Source of the DNA: Thiorhodospira sibirica ATCC 700588 | GTDB lineage: Bacteria; Pseudomonadota; Gammaproteobacteria; Ectothiorhodospirales; Ectothiorhodospiraceae | Direction of reading: 5' to 3' | Length of the DNA stretch: 64,000 bases | Assembly (NCBI RefSeq): GCF_000227725.2 | Contig: NZ_MU255056.1 | Location: 1,342,747-1,406,746 of the forward strand | Part shown: positions 17,844 to 27,078 of the stretch, in pieces | Numbering within the stretch: position 1 is the first letter of the stretch | How the letters are laid out: each line of letters starts with the position of its first letter | Translations under genes and position numbers: made by a program | The notes under the pieces: model-generated | What the model was told of the DNA's origin: nothing | The model's database searches: none | The model's input: the letters and a program-made list of their open reading frames with translations, nothing else

Positions 17844-20180
17844 GTGAATATTGATATTAACCAATTCGTGCAAAGCTTCCTTGAGGAAAGCTTTGAGGGA
17901 CTTGAAATCATGGAGTCCCAGCTGCTGGGCCTGAAAGATGATGCGGATACCGAGACGATCAATACCATCTTCAGGGCCATCCATTCCATCAAAGGCGGGG
18001 CTGGAACCTTCGGCTTTCGTGAGGTTGCCGAATTTGCCCACGGCGTTGAGACGCTGCTTGATCAAATGCGCGCCCACAAGCGCAGCGTCAACCCGGAGCT
18101 GGTCAAGCTGTTATTGGAGGCCAATGACTGCATCCGGGATCTGCTGATTGCCTCACGCGACGGGGTTTCTCTAAATGCCCAGCATATCGACCGGGTGCGC
18201 GAGAGCATTGATGAGCTGCTGCAGGGGCCGGCGAGTGCGGATAAAGCCGCGCCTGCACCGGTAGCGCCGGCGGCGGTTGCCACAGCGGTTGCCGTCAGCA
18301 ACGCGGCAGAAGCAGCGCCGGAGCCGGAGGCAGAAGCAAGCCCTGCTCCTGGAGCAGTCACCGGATTTCGCATTCATTTCGTGCCAGAACATGGCATCTT
18401 GCGCACGGGTAATGACCCGCTGCGCATTTTTAACGCCCTGGCTGATCTCGGTGAGCTGAGCGCACACTGTGAACTGGATCAATTAGTGCCACTGGATGCG
18501 CTGGAACCGGAGGAATGCCTGCTGTCGTGGCAGTTGGTGCTCAAAACCGAGGCCCCTGAAGCCAAGGTCAGGGAATTATTTGAGTGGGTTGAGGATGAAT
18601 GCGAGCTGGTCATCGAAGCCCTTGCCGCCGTCCCTTCTGCAGACACCGTGGACGCATTGGCGGAGCCTGCTGCATCGGCAGAAGAGCGCCTTGATGCGCC
18701 TGAAGATACGGGCGTGGCCGATGTGCATCCCGACACGGTATCGGATGATGGCCCTACTCAAGATGAGATACCCGCGCCAAAGCCCGCCGACACGCGGGCT
18801 ACCCCTGTGGCGGAAACAGCTGAAACCGCAGCGGATACGCCGACTGCCCCTGAGCATGTCGCCTCCTCGGCAAAGCGCCCTCCTGCGGATACTCCCAAGC
18901 CGGATTTAGGGCAGGCCCGTAGCACAGAGCGCAGAGGCGGCGGGGAATCCGGCTCGATTCGTGTCAATACCGACAAGATTGACGCCCTGATCAATCTGGT
19001 GGGCGAGCTGGTGATTACCCAGTCCATGCTCAGCCAGATCGGCGAGAAGATGCAAAATCAGGAAAATGATGCCTGTCTGGAAAAGCTCTTTGAAGGGCTG
19101 ACCCAACTGGAACGTAACACCCGCGAATTGCAGGAAAACGTGATGAGCATTCGCATGTTGCCGATCAGCTTTGCCTTCAACCGCTTTCCCCGGATGGTGC
19201 ATGATTTAAGCGCGCAACTGGGCAAGCAGGTGGAGCTGCGCCTGTCTGGTGAGCAAACCGAGCTGGACAAGACGGTCATGGAAAAAATCGGCGATCCGCT
19301 GGTACATCTGGTGCGCAATGCGGTGGATCATGGCATTGAGCCGCCGGAGGCGCGCAGTCAAGCGGGTAAGTCGCCCGTCGGCGTGGTGCATCTCAACGCC
19401 TACCACAAAGGCGGCAATATCATGATTGAGATCAGTGACGACGGCTGGGGCCTCAATCGCGACAAAATTCTGAAAAAAGCCGTAGAGAAGGGCGTGGTTG
19501 CTGCGGATCAGCACCTCAGTGATGAACAGATCTTTGATCTGGTGTTTGCCCCCGGATTTTCCACCGCTGATCAGGTCAGCGATGTCTCCGGGCGCGGCGT
19601 GGGGATGGACGTGGTGCGCCGCAATATCAAGTCCCTGGGCGGCAGCGTTGAGGTGCGCACCGCACCCGGCAAGGGCAGCACCTTCAGTATTCGCCTGCCG
19701 CTGACCTTGGCGATTCTCGACGGCCAATTATTACAGGTCGGCGGCGAGACCTACATCGTGCCGCTGGTGTCCATTGTCGAGTCGCTGCAGGTGCGCGCCA
19801 ATCTGGTGAAATCCGTGGCCGAACATAATCTGATGTATCGCCTGCGCGATGAATACATCCCGATTTTATTTCTCAATGAACTGCTCGGCGTTCCCGGCAC
19901 CCGTGCCAAGCTGCATGAGGCGCTGCTGGTGGTGGTGGAAACCGAAGGACAAAAAGCGGCCCTGGTGGTTGATGACCTGCTGGGTCAGCAACAGGTGGTG
20001 ATCAAAGCGCTGGAAACCAACTACCGCCGGGTCGAAGGGCTATCCGGTGCGACCATCCTGGGTGATGGCTCGGTGGCCCTGATTCTTGATGTCGCCGGAT
20101 TGATTGTGCTGGGTCGCCAGCATTCCGAGCGTCACCATCAACAAAAAGATGCCGCCACGGCACACACCGAAGCGGCCTAA
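17844..20180 (+). CDS. cheA: Chemotaxis histidine kinase CheA
   Basis: A 778-residue CheA. The Hpt domain (about 1-105) carries phospho-acceptor His47 in AIHSIKGGAGTF. A Pro/Ala-rich linker (about 125-170) is followed by a CheA regulatory domain (about 170-260, GFRIHFVPEHGI) and a second acidic linker (about 270-375). Then come the dimerisation domain (IRVNTDKIDALINLVGEL), the HATPase domain (HLVRNAVDHGIE, SDDGWGLN, FSTADQVSDVSGRGVGMD) and the CheW-like domain. It phosphorylates CheY in response to receptors coupled by CheW. The chosen start is GTG at 17844, just before the conserved IDINQFVQSF; a GTG at 17784 would add 20 residues of no family likeness. No cheR, cheB or cheZ is in the window. 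Confidence 0.93.
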   Translation: MNIDINQFVQSFLEESFEGLEIMESQLLGLKDDADTETINTIFRAIHSIKGGAGTFGFREVAEFAHGVETLLDQMRAHKRSVNPELVKLLLEANDCIRDLLIASRDGVSLNAQHIDRVRESIDELLQGPASADKAAPAPVAPAAVATAVAVSNAAEAAPEPEAEASPAPGAVTGFRIHFVPEHGILRTGNDPLRIFNALADLGELSAHCELDQLVPLDALEPEECLLSWQLVLKTEAPEAKVRELFEWVEDECELVIEALAAVPSADTVDALAEPAASAEERLDAPEDTGVADVHPDTVSDDGPTQDEIPAPKPADTRATPVAETAETAADTPTAPEHVASSAKRPPADTPKPDLGQARSTERRGGGESGSIRVNTDKIDALINLVGELVITQSMLSQIGEKMQNQENDACLEKLFEGLTQLERNTRELQENVMSIRMLPISFAFNRFPRMVHDLSAQLGKQVELRLSGEQTELDKTVMEKIGDPLVHLVRNAVDHGIEPPEARSQAGKSPVGVVHLNAYHKGGNIMIEISDDGWGLNRDKILKKAVEKGVVAADQHLSDEQIFDLVFAPGFSTADQVSDVSGRGVGMDVVRRNIKSLGGSVEVRTAPGKGSTFSIRLPLTLAILDGQLLQVGGETYIVPLVSIVESLQVRANLVKSVAEHNLMYRLRDEYIPILFLNELLGVPGTRAKLHEALLVVVETEGQKAALVVDDLLGQQQVVIKALETNYRRVEGLSGATILGDGSVALILDVAGLIVLGRQHSERHHQQKDAATAHTEAA

Positions 20181-20195
20181 GCGGGGGATTTACCT

Positions 20196-20723
20196 ATGAC
20201 CATGGGACAACAGGCACACGCCGAACATCTGGAAAACGATCTGCTGCTGGCCAGTGGCGATGGCGATCAGTTTCTGACCTTCATCCTGGCCGGGGAAGAA
20301 TACGGCATTGACATCCTGCGCGTGGAAGAAATTCGCGGCTGGAGCAAGACCACACCCATTCCCAACGCACCCTCCTATCTTAAAGGGGTCATCAACCTGC
20401 GCGGCACCATCGTCCCGATTGTCGATCTGCGCGAGCGCTTCCATCTGGAGCATCTGGACTACGGCCCAACCACCGTGGTCATTGTCGTGCGCGTGCAAAC
20501 CGAACGCCAGGGACGGGTGATGGGCATTGTCGTTGATGCCGTCTCCGATGTGTACAAATTCAAAAGCATTGAATGCCAGGCCCCGCCGGAAATGGGCAGC
20601 AACGTTGACGCCCGTTTCGTGCAAGGTCTGGCCACCGTAGATGACAAAATGGTGATTCTTCTGGACATTGACCGACTGCTCAACATGGAAGCACTGACGG
20701 AAATATTATCCAGCAATGCCTGA
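20196..20723 (+). CDS. cheW: Chemotaxis coupling protein CheW
   Basis: A 175-residue CheW-domain protein: FLTFILAGEEYGIDILRVEEI, then TPIPNAPSYLKGVINLRG and IVPIVDLRERF, the receptor/kinase-binding core, and VDAVSDVYKF. It links the chemoreceptors to CheA. It starts 15 bases after cheA and closes the operon; the convergent recD gene ends 41 bases further on. The N-terminal extension of about 25 residues (MTMGQQAHAEHLEND) is not conserved. Confidence 0.94.
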   Translation: MTMGQQAHAEHLENDLLLASGDGDQFLTFILAGEEYGIDILRVEEIRGWSKTTPIPNAPSYLKGVINLRGTIVPIVDLRERFHLEHLDYGPTTVVIVVRVQTERQGRVMGIVVDAVSDVYKFKSIECQAPPEMGSNVDARFVQGLATVDDKMVILLDIDRLLNMEALTEILSSNA

Positions 20724-20764
20724 AGGTGTGTGCCGTACGGGTGTGCGCTGCTGCAGCGGGTGCT

Positions 20765-22777
20765 TTATGGCGCAACGATCAGGCTGAAATGGCGTTTGGC
20801 GCGGGTGATGGCGGTGTATAACAGCCCCGGCGGCAAGGTTTCCAAGGGGGCTTGGGTGGATAGGCACAGGGCGACGTGGGTGTATTCGGAGCCTTGTGCT
20901 TTATGGACGGTCAGGGCGTAGGCACTTTCGACGGGGGGGAGTTGGCGCGGGGGGATGAGGCGCACGGTGGTTTCGCCGTCGGCGGTCTGGGTCATGAAGG
21001 CGACGTGCAAGCCGCTGCGGGCGGTGCTGGTGTCGCTAGTCCCGCTATCTGGCAGGCTGAGGGTGATGCCGACATCGCCGTTCATGAGGTTTAGGTGATA
21101 GTCGTTGCGGGTGACCATCACCGGTCGTCCGGGATACCAGCCCTGTGCCTGCGGGATCAGCCCCAGTTGAGCGAGAGCCTGCGGGATGCGCTGATTCAGG
21201 TGTCGCGTGCCCAGACTTCCCCAGTGGGTGCTGCACAGCAGCTGAAATTGCTGATAGGCCTGTAAGACGCCCTGCGCCCACGCCTGTATCGCTGTATCAT
21301 CGGCGCTACGGGGTTTGGTTTCATGCATCCCTTGCAGATAGGCCCTATACCCCAGGGCGGTCTTGTGCGGGCCGTTGATGATCCAGCCCAGCCCGCGCAG
21401 ATCCTGCGCATCACTCAGCGCCAGATAATTCAGATCCTCGGTATTCGGATCGGCGCACAGGCGCTGCACTTTGGCGATGTCGAGTGATGCGCTGCGTACC
21501 AGGCGGCTGAGTTGAGCAATGCCGCTGTGGGCGGTGAAGCGATAGCTGTGGCGCAAATGCACACGCTGTTCGCAAAAGGGGGCCGCGTGATCTACAGCGT
21601 CACCCGTTTCCGGTAATTCCTCACCGCTGGCCTGCTCCAGCCAGGTGGTCAGCTCAGACCCATAGCTTCCCTCGCCGATCTGCTGGCAGAGGGTATTAAA
21701 TACTGCACCGGCCTCCACGGAGGGCAGTTGGTCGGGATCTCCCAAGAGAATCAGCCGCGCATGATCCGGCAGGGCGCTGAGCGTTTTGGCCATCATTTCG
21801 CTGTCCACCATTGAGGCCTCATCAATGACCAGCACATCCAGCGCCAGCTTGCGTTGGGCATCGTAGCGCATCTGGCGGCTATCCGGACGGCTGCCGAGCA
21901 GGCGATGCAGGGTGGCCGCCCGCACAGGGATGGCCTGGCGAACCGCCTGGCCTTCGGCATCCTCCGTGAGGGGTAAGTCGCTCAGGGCGCTCATGATGGC
22001 CTCACCCAGACGGGCGGCGGCTTTGCCGGTGGGCGCGGCCAAGGCAATACGCAGCGCCTGCCCAGGGCCATCTGGCGGATACAAAGCCAGCCATTGCAAT
22101 ACCGCCAGCAGACGCACGACGGTGGTGGTTTTGCCGGTTCCCGGCCCGCCGGTAATCATGCAAAAACCTTGACGCAAGGCCAGCGCACAGGCGATTTTCT
22201 GCCAGTCGGGTGAGGGCGCGGCGATGGCAGCGGCGGGCTGGGCAAAGAGCTGAGTTAGACGTGCGCGGATCACTTCTGTGGGGACGGCTGGGCCGGGGCA
22301 TCGCAAACGCTGGCTAAGGGCGGTGTCAATCTGGCGTTCATACTGCCAGTACCGGCGTAAATAAAGGCGCTCGCCGGCAAGCACGAAGGGGCTGAGGTCA
22401 GCATCACCGGCAAACAGCTCCGGGGCCTGTTGCAGGGCCTCATGCCACTGTGCTTGGCTTAGCGGCGCAACAAGATCGGCAGGAGTGATGAGATCCTGGG
22501 CCGTCGCCTCCTCGGCTTGCTCGACCAGCATTTGCGCAAAGAGGCGCTGGGGCTGGGCCACCGCTGCCGCCAGATCCAGATAGGTGCGCCCGCGTCCGAG
22601 CTGTTCGCTGGCCAGTGCTATGGCGAGTAATGCCAGCGGCGGTGTCGCGGGGCTTTGTTCATGGAAAAAGCGCGCCACCGCCAGATCCAGCGGACGCAGC
22701 CAGCCTTGCCTGACCCAGGCAGACAGCAACGCCAGCAGTGTTGTAGGACAGCTTAGGGCCGATGTTGCCACGCGCAT
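20765..22777 (-). CDS. recD: Exodeoxyribonuclease V alpha subunit RecD
   Basis: A 670-residue superfamily 1B helicase. Walker A is ITGGPGTGKTTTVV, Walker B is VLVIDEASMVDSEM, motif III is LILLGDPDQLPSV, and the C-terminal motifs include ALTVHKAQGSEY and YTAITRAKRHF. The N-terminal helical domain (LDLAVARFFHEQSP) matches RecD of RecBCD rather than RecD2. It should act as the fast 5'-3' helicase of the RecBCD end-processing nuclease, but recB and recC, its usual neighbours, are not in the window. The ATG at 22777 follows AAAGGGGGG; a TTG 33 bases upstream would overlap plsY. It lies 10 bases downstream of plsY in a rep-plsY-recD run. Confidence 0.9.
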   Translation of the reverse strand: MRVATSALSCPTTLLALLSAWVRQGWLRPLDLAVARFFHEQSPATPPLALLAIALASEQLGRGRTYLDLAAAVAQPQRLFAQMLVEQAEEATAQDLITPADLVAPLSQAQWHEALQQAPELFAGDADLSPFVLAGERLYLRRYWQYERQIDTALSQRLRCPGPAVPTEVIRARLTQLFAQPAAAIAAPSPDWQKIACALALRQGFCMITGGPGTGKTTTVVRLLAVLQWLALYPPDGPGQALRIALAAPTGKAAARLGEAIMSALSDLPLTEDAEGQAVRQAIPVRAATLHRLLGSRPDSRQMRYDAQRKLALDVLVIDEASMVDSEMMAKTLSALPDHARLILLGDPDQLPSVEAGAVFNTLCQQIGEGSYGSELTTWLEQASGEELPETGDAVDHAAPFCEQRVHLRHSYRFTAHSGIAQLSRLVRSASLDIAKVQRLCADPNTEDLNYLALSDAQDLRGLGWIINGPHKTALGYRAYLQGMHETKPRSADDTAIQAWAQGVLQAYQQFQLLCSTHWGSLGTRHLNQRIPQALAQLGLIPQAQGWYPGRPVMVTRNDYHLNLMNGDVGITLSLPDSGTSDTSTARSGLHVAFMTQTADGETTVRLIPPRQLPPVESAYALTVHKAQGSEYTHVALCLSTQAPLETLPPGLLYTAITRAKRHFSLIVAP

Positions 22778-22787
22778 GGCCCCCCTT

Positions 22788-23396
22788 TCAGGATGAGGCC
22801 TTTTTGCCAATGCGCGGCTCGGTCCCGGCCAACAGATTGGCGATATTGCGCCGATGGCGGATAAATACCAAGACGCTCATGATGACAGCGGTGCCGGTGA
22901 GCCACGGGTCATGGGTGGTCAGATAGACATACAGCGGGGCTAACAAGGCCGCCAGCAGCGCTGACAGTGAGGAATAACGGGTGAGTGCGGCACTGAGCAG
23001 CCAGGTCAGCAACACCAGCAGACCCGTCAGCCAATGCAGTGCTAGCAACACCCCCAGCGCGGTGGCCACACCTTTGCCACCCTTGAAGCCGTGATACAGC
23101 GGGAACAGATGGCCTAAAAAGGCGGCCAGCGCGACCAGCGCCAACCACAGACCCGATATGCCGGCAAGCTGTGCCAGCAATACCGGCGCCAGACCTTTGA
23201 GCACATCTCCCAGCAAGGTAATGATGGCTGCTTTTTTGCTGCCACTGCGCAGCACATTGGTGGCCCCCGGATTGCCGGAACCCAGGGAGCGCGGGTCTTG
23301 CAGGCCCATCAGGCGGCAGGTGAGAATCGCGCTGGAAATCGAGCCTATCAGATAGGCGGCCAGCACCCAACTCATCGCAAATAGCACCTCAATCAC
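22788..23396 (-). CDS. plsY: Acyl-phosphate:glycerol-3-phosphate acyltransferase PlsY
   Basis: A 202-residue inner-membrane protein with about five membrane helices. It has the three PlsY signatures: GSISSAIL and DPRSLGSGNPGATNVLRSG (motif 1), HLFPLYHGFKGGKGVAT (motif 2) and IRHRRNIANLLAGTE (motif 3). It transfers the acyl group of acyl-phosphate to glycerol-3-phosphate, the first step in phospholipid synthesis. The start is GTG at 23396, overlapping the rep stop codon (GTGA). An ATG 21 bases in, before SWVLAAYLIG, would be nearer the usual N-terminus of the family. Confidence 0.93.
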   Translation of the reverse strand: MIEVLFAMSWVLAAYLIGSISSAILTCRLMGLQDPRSLGSGNPGATNVLRSGSKKAAIITLLGDVLKGLAPVLLAQLAGISGLWLALVALAAFLGHLFPLYHGFKGGKGVATALGVLLALHWLTGLLVLLTWLLSAALTRYSSLSALLAALLAPLYVYLTTHDPWLTGTAVIMSVLVFIRHRRNIANLLAGTEPRIGKKASS

Positions 23397-25477
23397 GACA
23401 CACCTTCCTTCAAAACAGGATTGCTTAAAATACTTTTCATCTTGGCAATATGCGCCTTGGCGGTCAAACGCGACTCTTGGGGATCAGGTGGGCGCAAATC
23501 CGGCCAGTCCAGGTGCTCGGGTGGCAACTCCTGCAAAAAGCGCGAGGGTTCACATTCCACCAGCTCTCCCCCCCGGCTGCGCCGTTTGGCAAAGCTCAGT
23601 GTGAGCGTCTGCTGGGCGCGGGTAATCCCCACATAGGCCAGCCGCCGTTCTTCTTCCAGACCATTTTCCTCAAGGCTGGTGCGGTGCGGCAGTAATTGTT
23701 CTTCCATGCCCACCAAAAACACATGCGGAAATTCCAGCCCCTTGGCGGCATGTAAGGTCATCAACTGCACCCCGTCGCTTTGCTTGTCGTCCTCGGCCCG
23801 ATCCAGAATATCCATCAAAGTCATGTGGGCGACAATATCGCTGATGTTTTTGCCCTGTTCCAGATCGTCTTTGGCCAGGCGCGCCATCCAGTTCAGCACT
23901 TCTTGCACATTATTCATGCGCTTGGCGGCGGCCTTGGGGTCACGCGATTGCTCCAAAAGCCAGCTTTCATAATCAATGTCTGCGATCAATTCGCGGGCCA
24001 CCGTGGCCGGGTTTTCTTCCAGCGCCCGGCGGGTATAGGCGCCGATCCACTCGGCAAAGCTGTGCAGGCGGGTCAGCGCCTTGGCGGACAGGCGTTCACT
24101 CAGGCCATATTCAAAGCAGGCGGTATACAGGCTGATATGTCGTTCGATGGCATATTCCCCCAGCTTTTCCAGGGTTGAGGGGCCAATCTCGCGGCGCGGC
24201 ACATTGACGATGCGCAAAAACGCGGCATCGTCATCGGGGTTGGCCAGCAGGCGCAGATAGGACACCACATCCTTGACCTCGGCGCGCTCAAAAAACGATT
24301 GCCCGCCGCTGACTTTGTAGGGGATGCTCTGTTCGCGCAACAGCCGCTCAAACACCCGCGCCTGATGGTTGCCCCGGTATAAAATCGCATAATCGCGATA
24401 CTGAGCGGCGTGTTTGAAACGGTGTTTCATGATCTCACCGACGATCCGGGCGGCCTCACGGTCGCCATCCTCGCAGCTTAAGACCCGAATCCGTTCGCCG
24501 TGCCCCAGGCTGCTCCACAGCCGTTTTTCAAAGACGTGCGGATTGTTGGCGATCAAATGGTTGGCGGTTTGCAGGATGCGATCGGTTGAGCGGTAATTTT
24601 GCTCCAGCTTGATCAGGTTCAGACGCGGAAAATCTTCACGCAGGCGCACCAGGTTTTCCGGACGGGCGCCGCGCCAGGCATAGATCGACTGATCATCATC
24701 GCCCACCGCAGTCAGCGAACCGCACACCCCGGTGAGCAAACGCACCAGCTGATACTGGCAGGCGTTGGTGTCCTGATATTCGTCCACCAGCAGATGGCGG
24801 GTGCGATTCTGCCAGTATTCGCGCACCTCGGGATTGTCCTGCAACAGGCGCACCGGATGCACAATCAGGTCATCAAAGTCCACCGCGTTGTAGGCTTTGA
24901 GGGCACGCTGGTAGGCGGCATACAGCTGTGCCCAGCTGCGTTGCTGCTCATCTTCGGCGCTCTGATGGGCCTGTTCAATGGTGATCAGGTCGTTTTTCCA
25001 CTGGCTGATCTGATGGCGTGCGGCTTCAACGGCGGCGGTATCGGCATCACTGCGATGGGTTAGCTCTTTTAACAGTGCCAGACTGTCGGCACTGTCAAAA
25101 ATCGAAAAATGGCTTTTAAAGCCCAGCACGCGGTGTTCGCGGCGGATAAAATCCAGGCCCAGGCGATGAAAGGTAGAAACCGTCAGCCCTCGGCTCTCTT
25201 TGCCCTGTAACAAGGCGGTGGCCCGCGATTTCATCTCCCGGGCGGCCTTGTTGGTAAAGGTTATGGCGACAATGTGTTTGGGATCAACGCCGTGGCGGCG
25301 GATCAGGTGCGCCATTTTGTGGGTGATTACCCGGGTTTTACCACTCCCGGCCCCGGCCAGCACCAATAACGGCCCGTCGGTATACTCCACAGCGGCCTGC
25401 TGCTGTGGATTCAAGGGCGGTGATTTTGCGTTAATATGTCTATCCTCTGGGTCATGCCATGCGTGAACACGGTACAT
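23393..25477 (-). CDS. rep: UvrD/Rep-family ATP-dependent DNA helicase Rep
   Basis: A superfamily 1A 3'-5' helicase of about 670-694 residues, closest by eye to Rep: LNPQQQAAVEYTDGPLLVLAGAGSGKTRVIT (Walker A in LAGAGSGKT), FTNKAAREMK, DEYQDTNACQ, VGDDDQSIYAWRGA, LEQNYRST, TLHAAKGLEF and YVGITRAQ. It removes proteins ahead of stalled replication forks. The start is uncertain: the family N-terminus begins near LNPQQQ, but no ATG or GTG with a ribosome site lies there. The ATG at 25477 adds about 20 residues, and a rare ATT start after AGAGGA is possible. It is divergent from gatC. Confidence 0.9.
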   Translation of the reverse strand: MYRVHAWHDPEDRHINAKSPPLNPQQQAAVEYTDGPLLVLAGAGSGKTRVITHKMAHLIRRHGVDPKHIVAITFTNKAAREMKSRATALLQGKESRGLTVSTFHRLGLDFIRREHRVLGFKSHFSIFDSADSLALLKELTHRSDADTAAVEAARHQISQWKNDLITIEQAHQSAEDEQQRSWAQLYAAYQRALKAYNAVDFDDLIVHPVRLLQDNPEVREYWQNRTRHLLVDEYQDTNACQYQLVRLLTGVCGSLTAVGDDDQSIYAWRGARPENLVRLREDFPRLNLIKLEQNYRSTDRILQTANHLIANNPHVFEKRLWSSLGHGERIRVLSCEDGDREAARIVGEIMKHRFKHAAQYRDYAILYRGNHQARVFERLLREQSIPYKVSGGQSFFERAEVKDVVSYLRLLANPDDDAAFLRIVNVPRREIGPSTLEKLGEYAIERHISLYTACFEYGLSERLSAKALTRLHSFAEWIGAYTRRALEENPATVARELIADIDYESWLLEQSRDPKAAAKRMNNVQEVLNWMARLAKDDLEQGKNISDIVAHMTLMDILDRAEDDKQSDGVQLMTLHAAKGLEFPHVFLVGMEEQLLPHRTSLEENGLEEERRLAYVGITRAQQTLTLSFAKRRSRGGELVECEPSRFLQELPPEHLDWPDLRPPDPQESRLTAKAHIAKMKSILSNPVLKEGVS

Positions 25478-25644
25478 ACGCCGTGTCTTTTCGGCGGCTA
25501 TAATATGCCCGATCCAAGCAACATACAAATCACGTCTTGCCAGTGCCAAATCAAGCCTTTAGCCGAAAAAGCCCGGCAAGATCCCAAACCAACCCAAGGC
25601 CAGCGCCATCTTGCTGCGCCGCGACGATAAAACGAATCCAGCCC

Positions 25645-25932
25645 ATGTCATTAAATAAAGACGACGTTGTAAAAATTGCCCACCTCGCCCGTTTGGCGAT
25701 TGATGAACAAAGCATCCCGGCCTATGCGCAGAATCTGTCAGACATTCTGGCCTTTGTGGAGCAGATGGATCGGGTCGAGGTCGGCGGAACCCTGCCGATG
25801 GCCCATCCGCTGGATATGGCGCAGCGCCTGCGTGCTGATGAGGTCAGCGAAAGCGACCAACGGGCCTTGCTGCAACAAGGTGCTCCCGCCGTTGAGGCGG
25901 GGCTGTATCTGGTACCCAAAGTCATTGATTAA
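25645..25932 (+). CDS. gatC: Asp/Glu-tRNA(Asn/Gln) amidotransferase subunit C
   Basis: A 95-residue GatC: MSLNKDDVVKIAHLARLAI, NLSDILAFVEQMDRVEV, and the C-terminal belt residues GLYLVPKVID. GatC stabilises the GatA-GatB amidotransferase that converts mischarged Asp-tRNA(Asn) or Glu-tRNA(Gln). The usual gatC-gatA-gatB order is broken here: the next genes, 33 bases on, encode a MotA-like and an OmpA-like protein. gatA and gatB must be elsewhere. The ATG at 25645 fits the family start. Confidence 0.9.
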   Translation: MSLNKDDVVKIAHLARLAIDEQSIPAYAQNLSDILAFVEQMDRVEVGGTLPMAHPLDMAQRLRADEVSESDQRALLQQGAPAVEAGLYLVPKVID

Positions 25933-25965
25933 CCATCCACCGCATGTGTCGGGGTACGATCCGCC

Positions 25966-27072
25966 GTGAGATATTCGGGCAGTACATTGTTATGGATTTT
26001 GGGCTTTTTATTGGTCAGCGCGGCGGTTGTGGCGGCGCTGTGGGAGCCGCTTAGCCTGGCCTTTTTGGCCAATCCGGTCTTCAACAGCCTGATTATCGGG
26101 GTGTTGCTTATCGGCATTCTGATCAATCTGCGCCAGGTGTTGATGCTGGTCCCCGATGCCGCCTGGGTGCGGGCCTATCGCGCCAGCCAGGCTTCTTTGC
26201 GCTTGCCGCGTTCCAGCGTGATTACTTCACTGGTGCGCCTGCTCACAGAGAACAAGGCGAAAAACCTGCGCCTGTCGGCAATGAGCACCCAGGCGCTGCT
26301 TGACGGGATTCGCTCGCGCCTGGATGAATCCCGTGAATTATCACGCTATATCATCGGTTTATTGATCTTTTTGGGGCTGCTGGGGACCTTCTGGGGGCTG
26401 CTGGATACCTTGGGCGCGATTGGGCGGGTGATCCGCGATCTGGAAATCAGCGCCACCGAGGCGACCGCCATCTTTGATGAACTGCGCAGCGGCCTTGAGG
26501 CCCCCTTGGCGGGCATGGGAACGGCCTTTAGTTCTTCGCTGTTTGGTCTGGCGGGTGCCCTGATTCTGGGCTTTGTCGATTTGCAGACAGGCCATGCGCA
26601 AAACCGTTTTTATAATGATATTGAAGAATGGCTGTCCGGGTTGACGCATTATTCCAGCGGCGGGCTGAGTAGTGCCGACGATGGCACATCCTCAATTCCG
26701 GTGTATATCCAGGCCCTGCTGGAACAAACCGCTGACAGTCTGGATCGCCTGCAACGGGCGCTGGCGCGCAGTGAAGAAGAGCGCCGGGCGGCCGATCAGC
26801 GTATCGTGGCGCTGGCTGAACAAGTCACCAGTCTCAGTGAACAGGCCCGCAGCGAGCAAAAAAGCGTGCTCAATCTGGTGCGCGGTCAGGCCGATCTGCA
26901 GCCGGTTCTGGCGCGTCTGGCAGAATCTTTGCAGAACCAGCGACCGCAGGAATTGCGCGCCATCTTGCAGCAGTTACAGGAACTGTTGCTGCAGATGCAG
27001 CAGGAACGCAGCTCGGTGGCCAGTGAGATTCGCGGTCTGGTGCATGTGCTGCACCAGGAAATCAAGCGGTAA
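25966..27072 (+). CDS. MotA/TolQ/ExbB-type membrane protein with long C-terminal coiled coil
   Basis: A 368-residue protein. Hydrophobic segments lie at about 8-26, 38-58, 127-147 (ELSRYIIGLLIFLGLLGTFWGLL) and 182-208 (LAGMGTAFSSSLFGLAGALIL). The last two carry the MotA/TolQ/ExbB proton-channel signature, including the small-residue AGMGTAF...SLFGLAGA helix. From about 245 to the end it is a charged, Gln-rich coiled coil in the cytoplasm (ERRAADQRIVALAEQ...). It starts with GTG at 25966, 33 bases after gatC, and is followed after 6 bases by the OmpA/MotB-like gene. Together they should form a proton-driven stator-like complex. This is not a flagellar stator set: no other motility gene is adjacent. 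The purpose is unknown. Confidence 0.8.
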   Translation: MRYSGSTLLWILGFLLVSAAVVAALWEPLSLAFLANPVFNSLIIGVLLIGILINLRQVLMLVPDAAWVRAYRASQASLRLPRSSVITSLVRLLTENKAKNLRLSAMSTQALLDGIRSRLDESRELSRYIIGLLIFLGLLGTFWGLLDTLGAIGRVIRDLEISATEATAIFDELRSGLEAPLAGMGTAFSSSLFGLAGALILGFVDLQTGHAQNRFYNDIEEWLSGLTHYSSGGLSSADDGTSSIPVYIQALLEQTADSLDRLQRALARSEEERRAADQRIVALAEQVTSLSEQARSEQKSVLNLVRGQADLQPVLARLAESLQNQRPQELRAILQQLQELLLQMQQERSSVASEIRGLVHVLHQEIKR

Positions 27073-27078
27073 GCGCGG

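Noticed and set aside
20765-22810. TTG start for recD at 22810
   Set aside because: It would overlap the end of plsY and lacks a ribosome site, while the ATG at 22777 follows AAAGGGGGG at good spacing.
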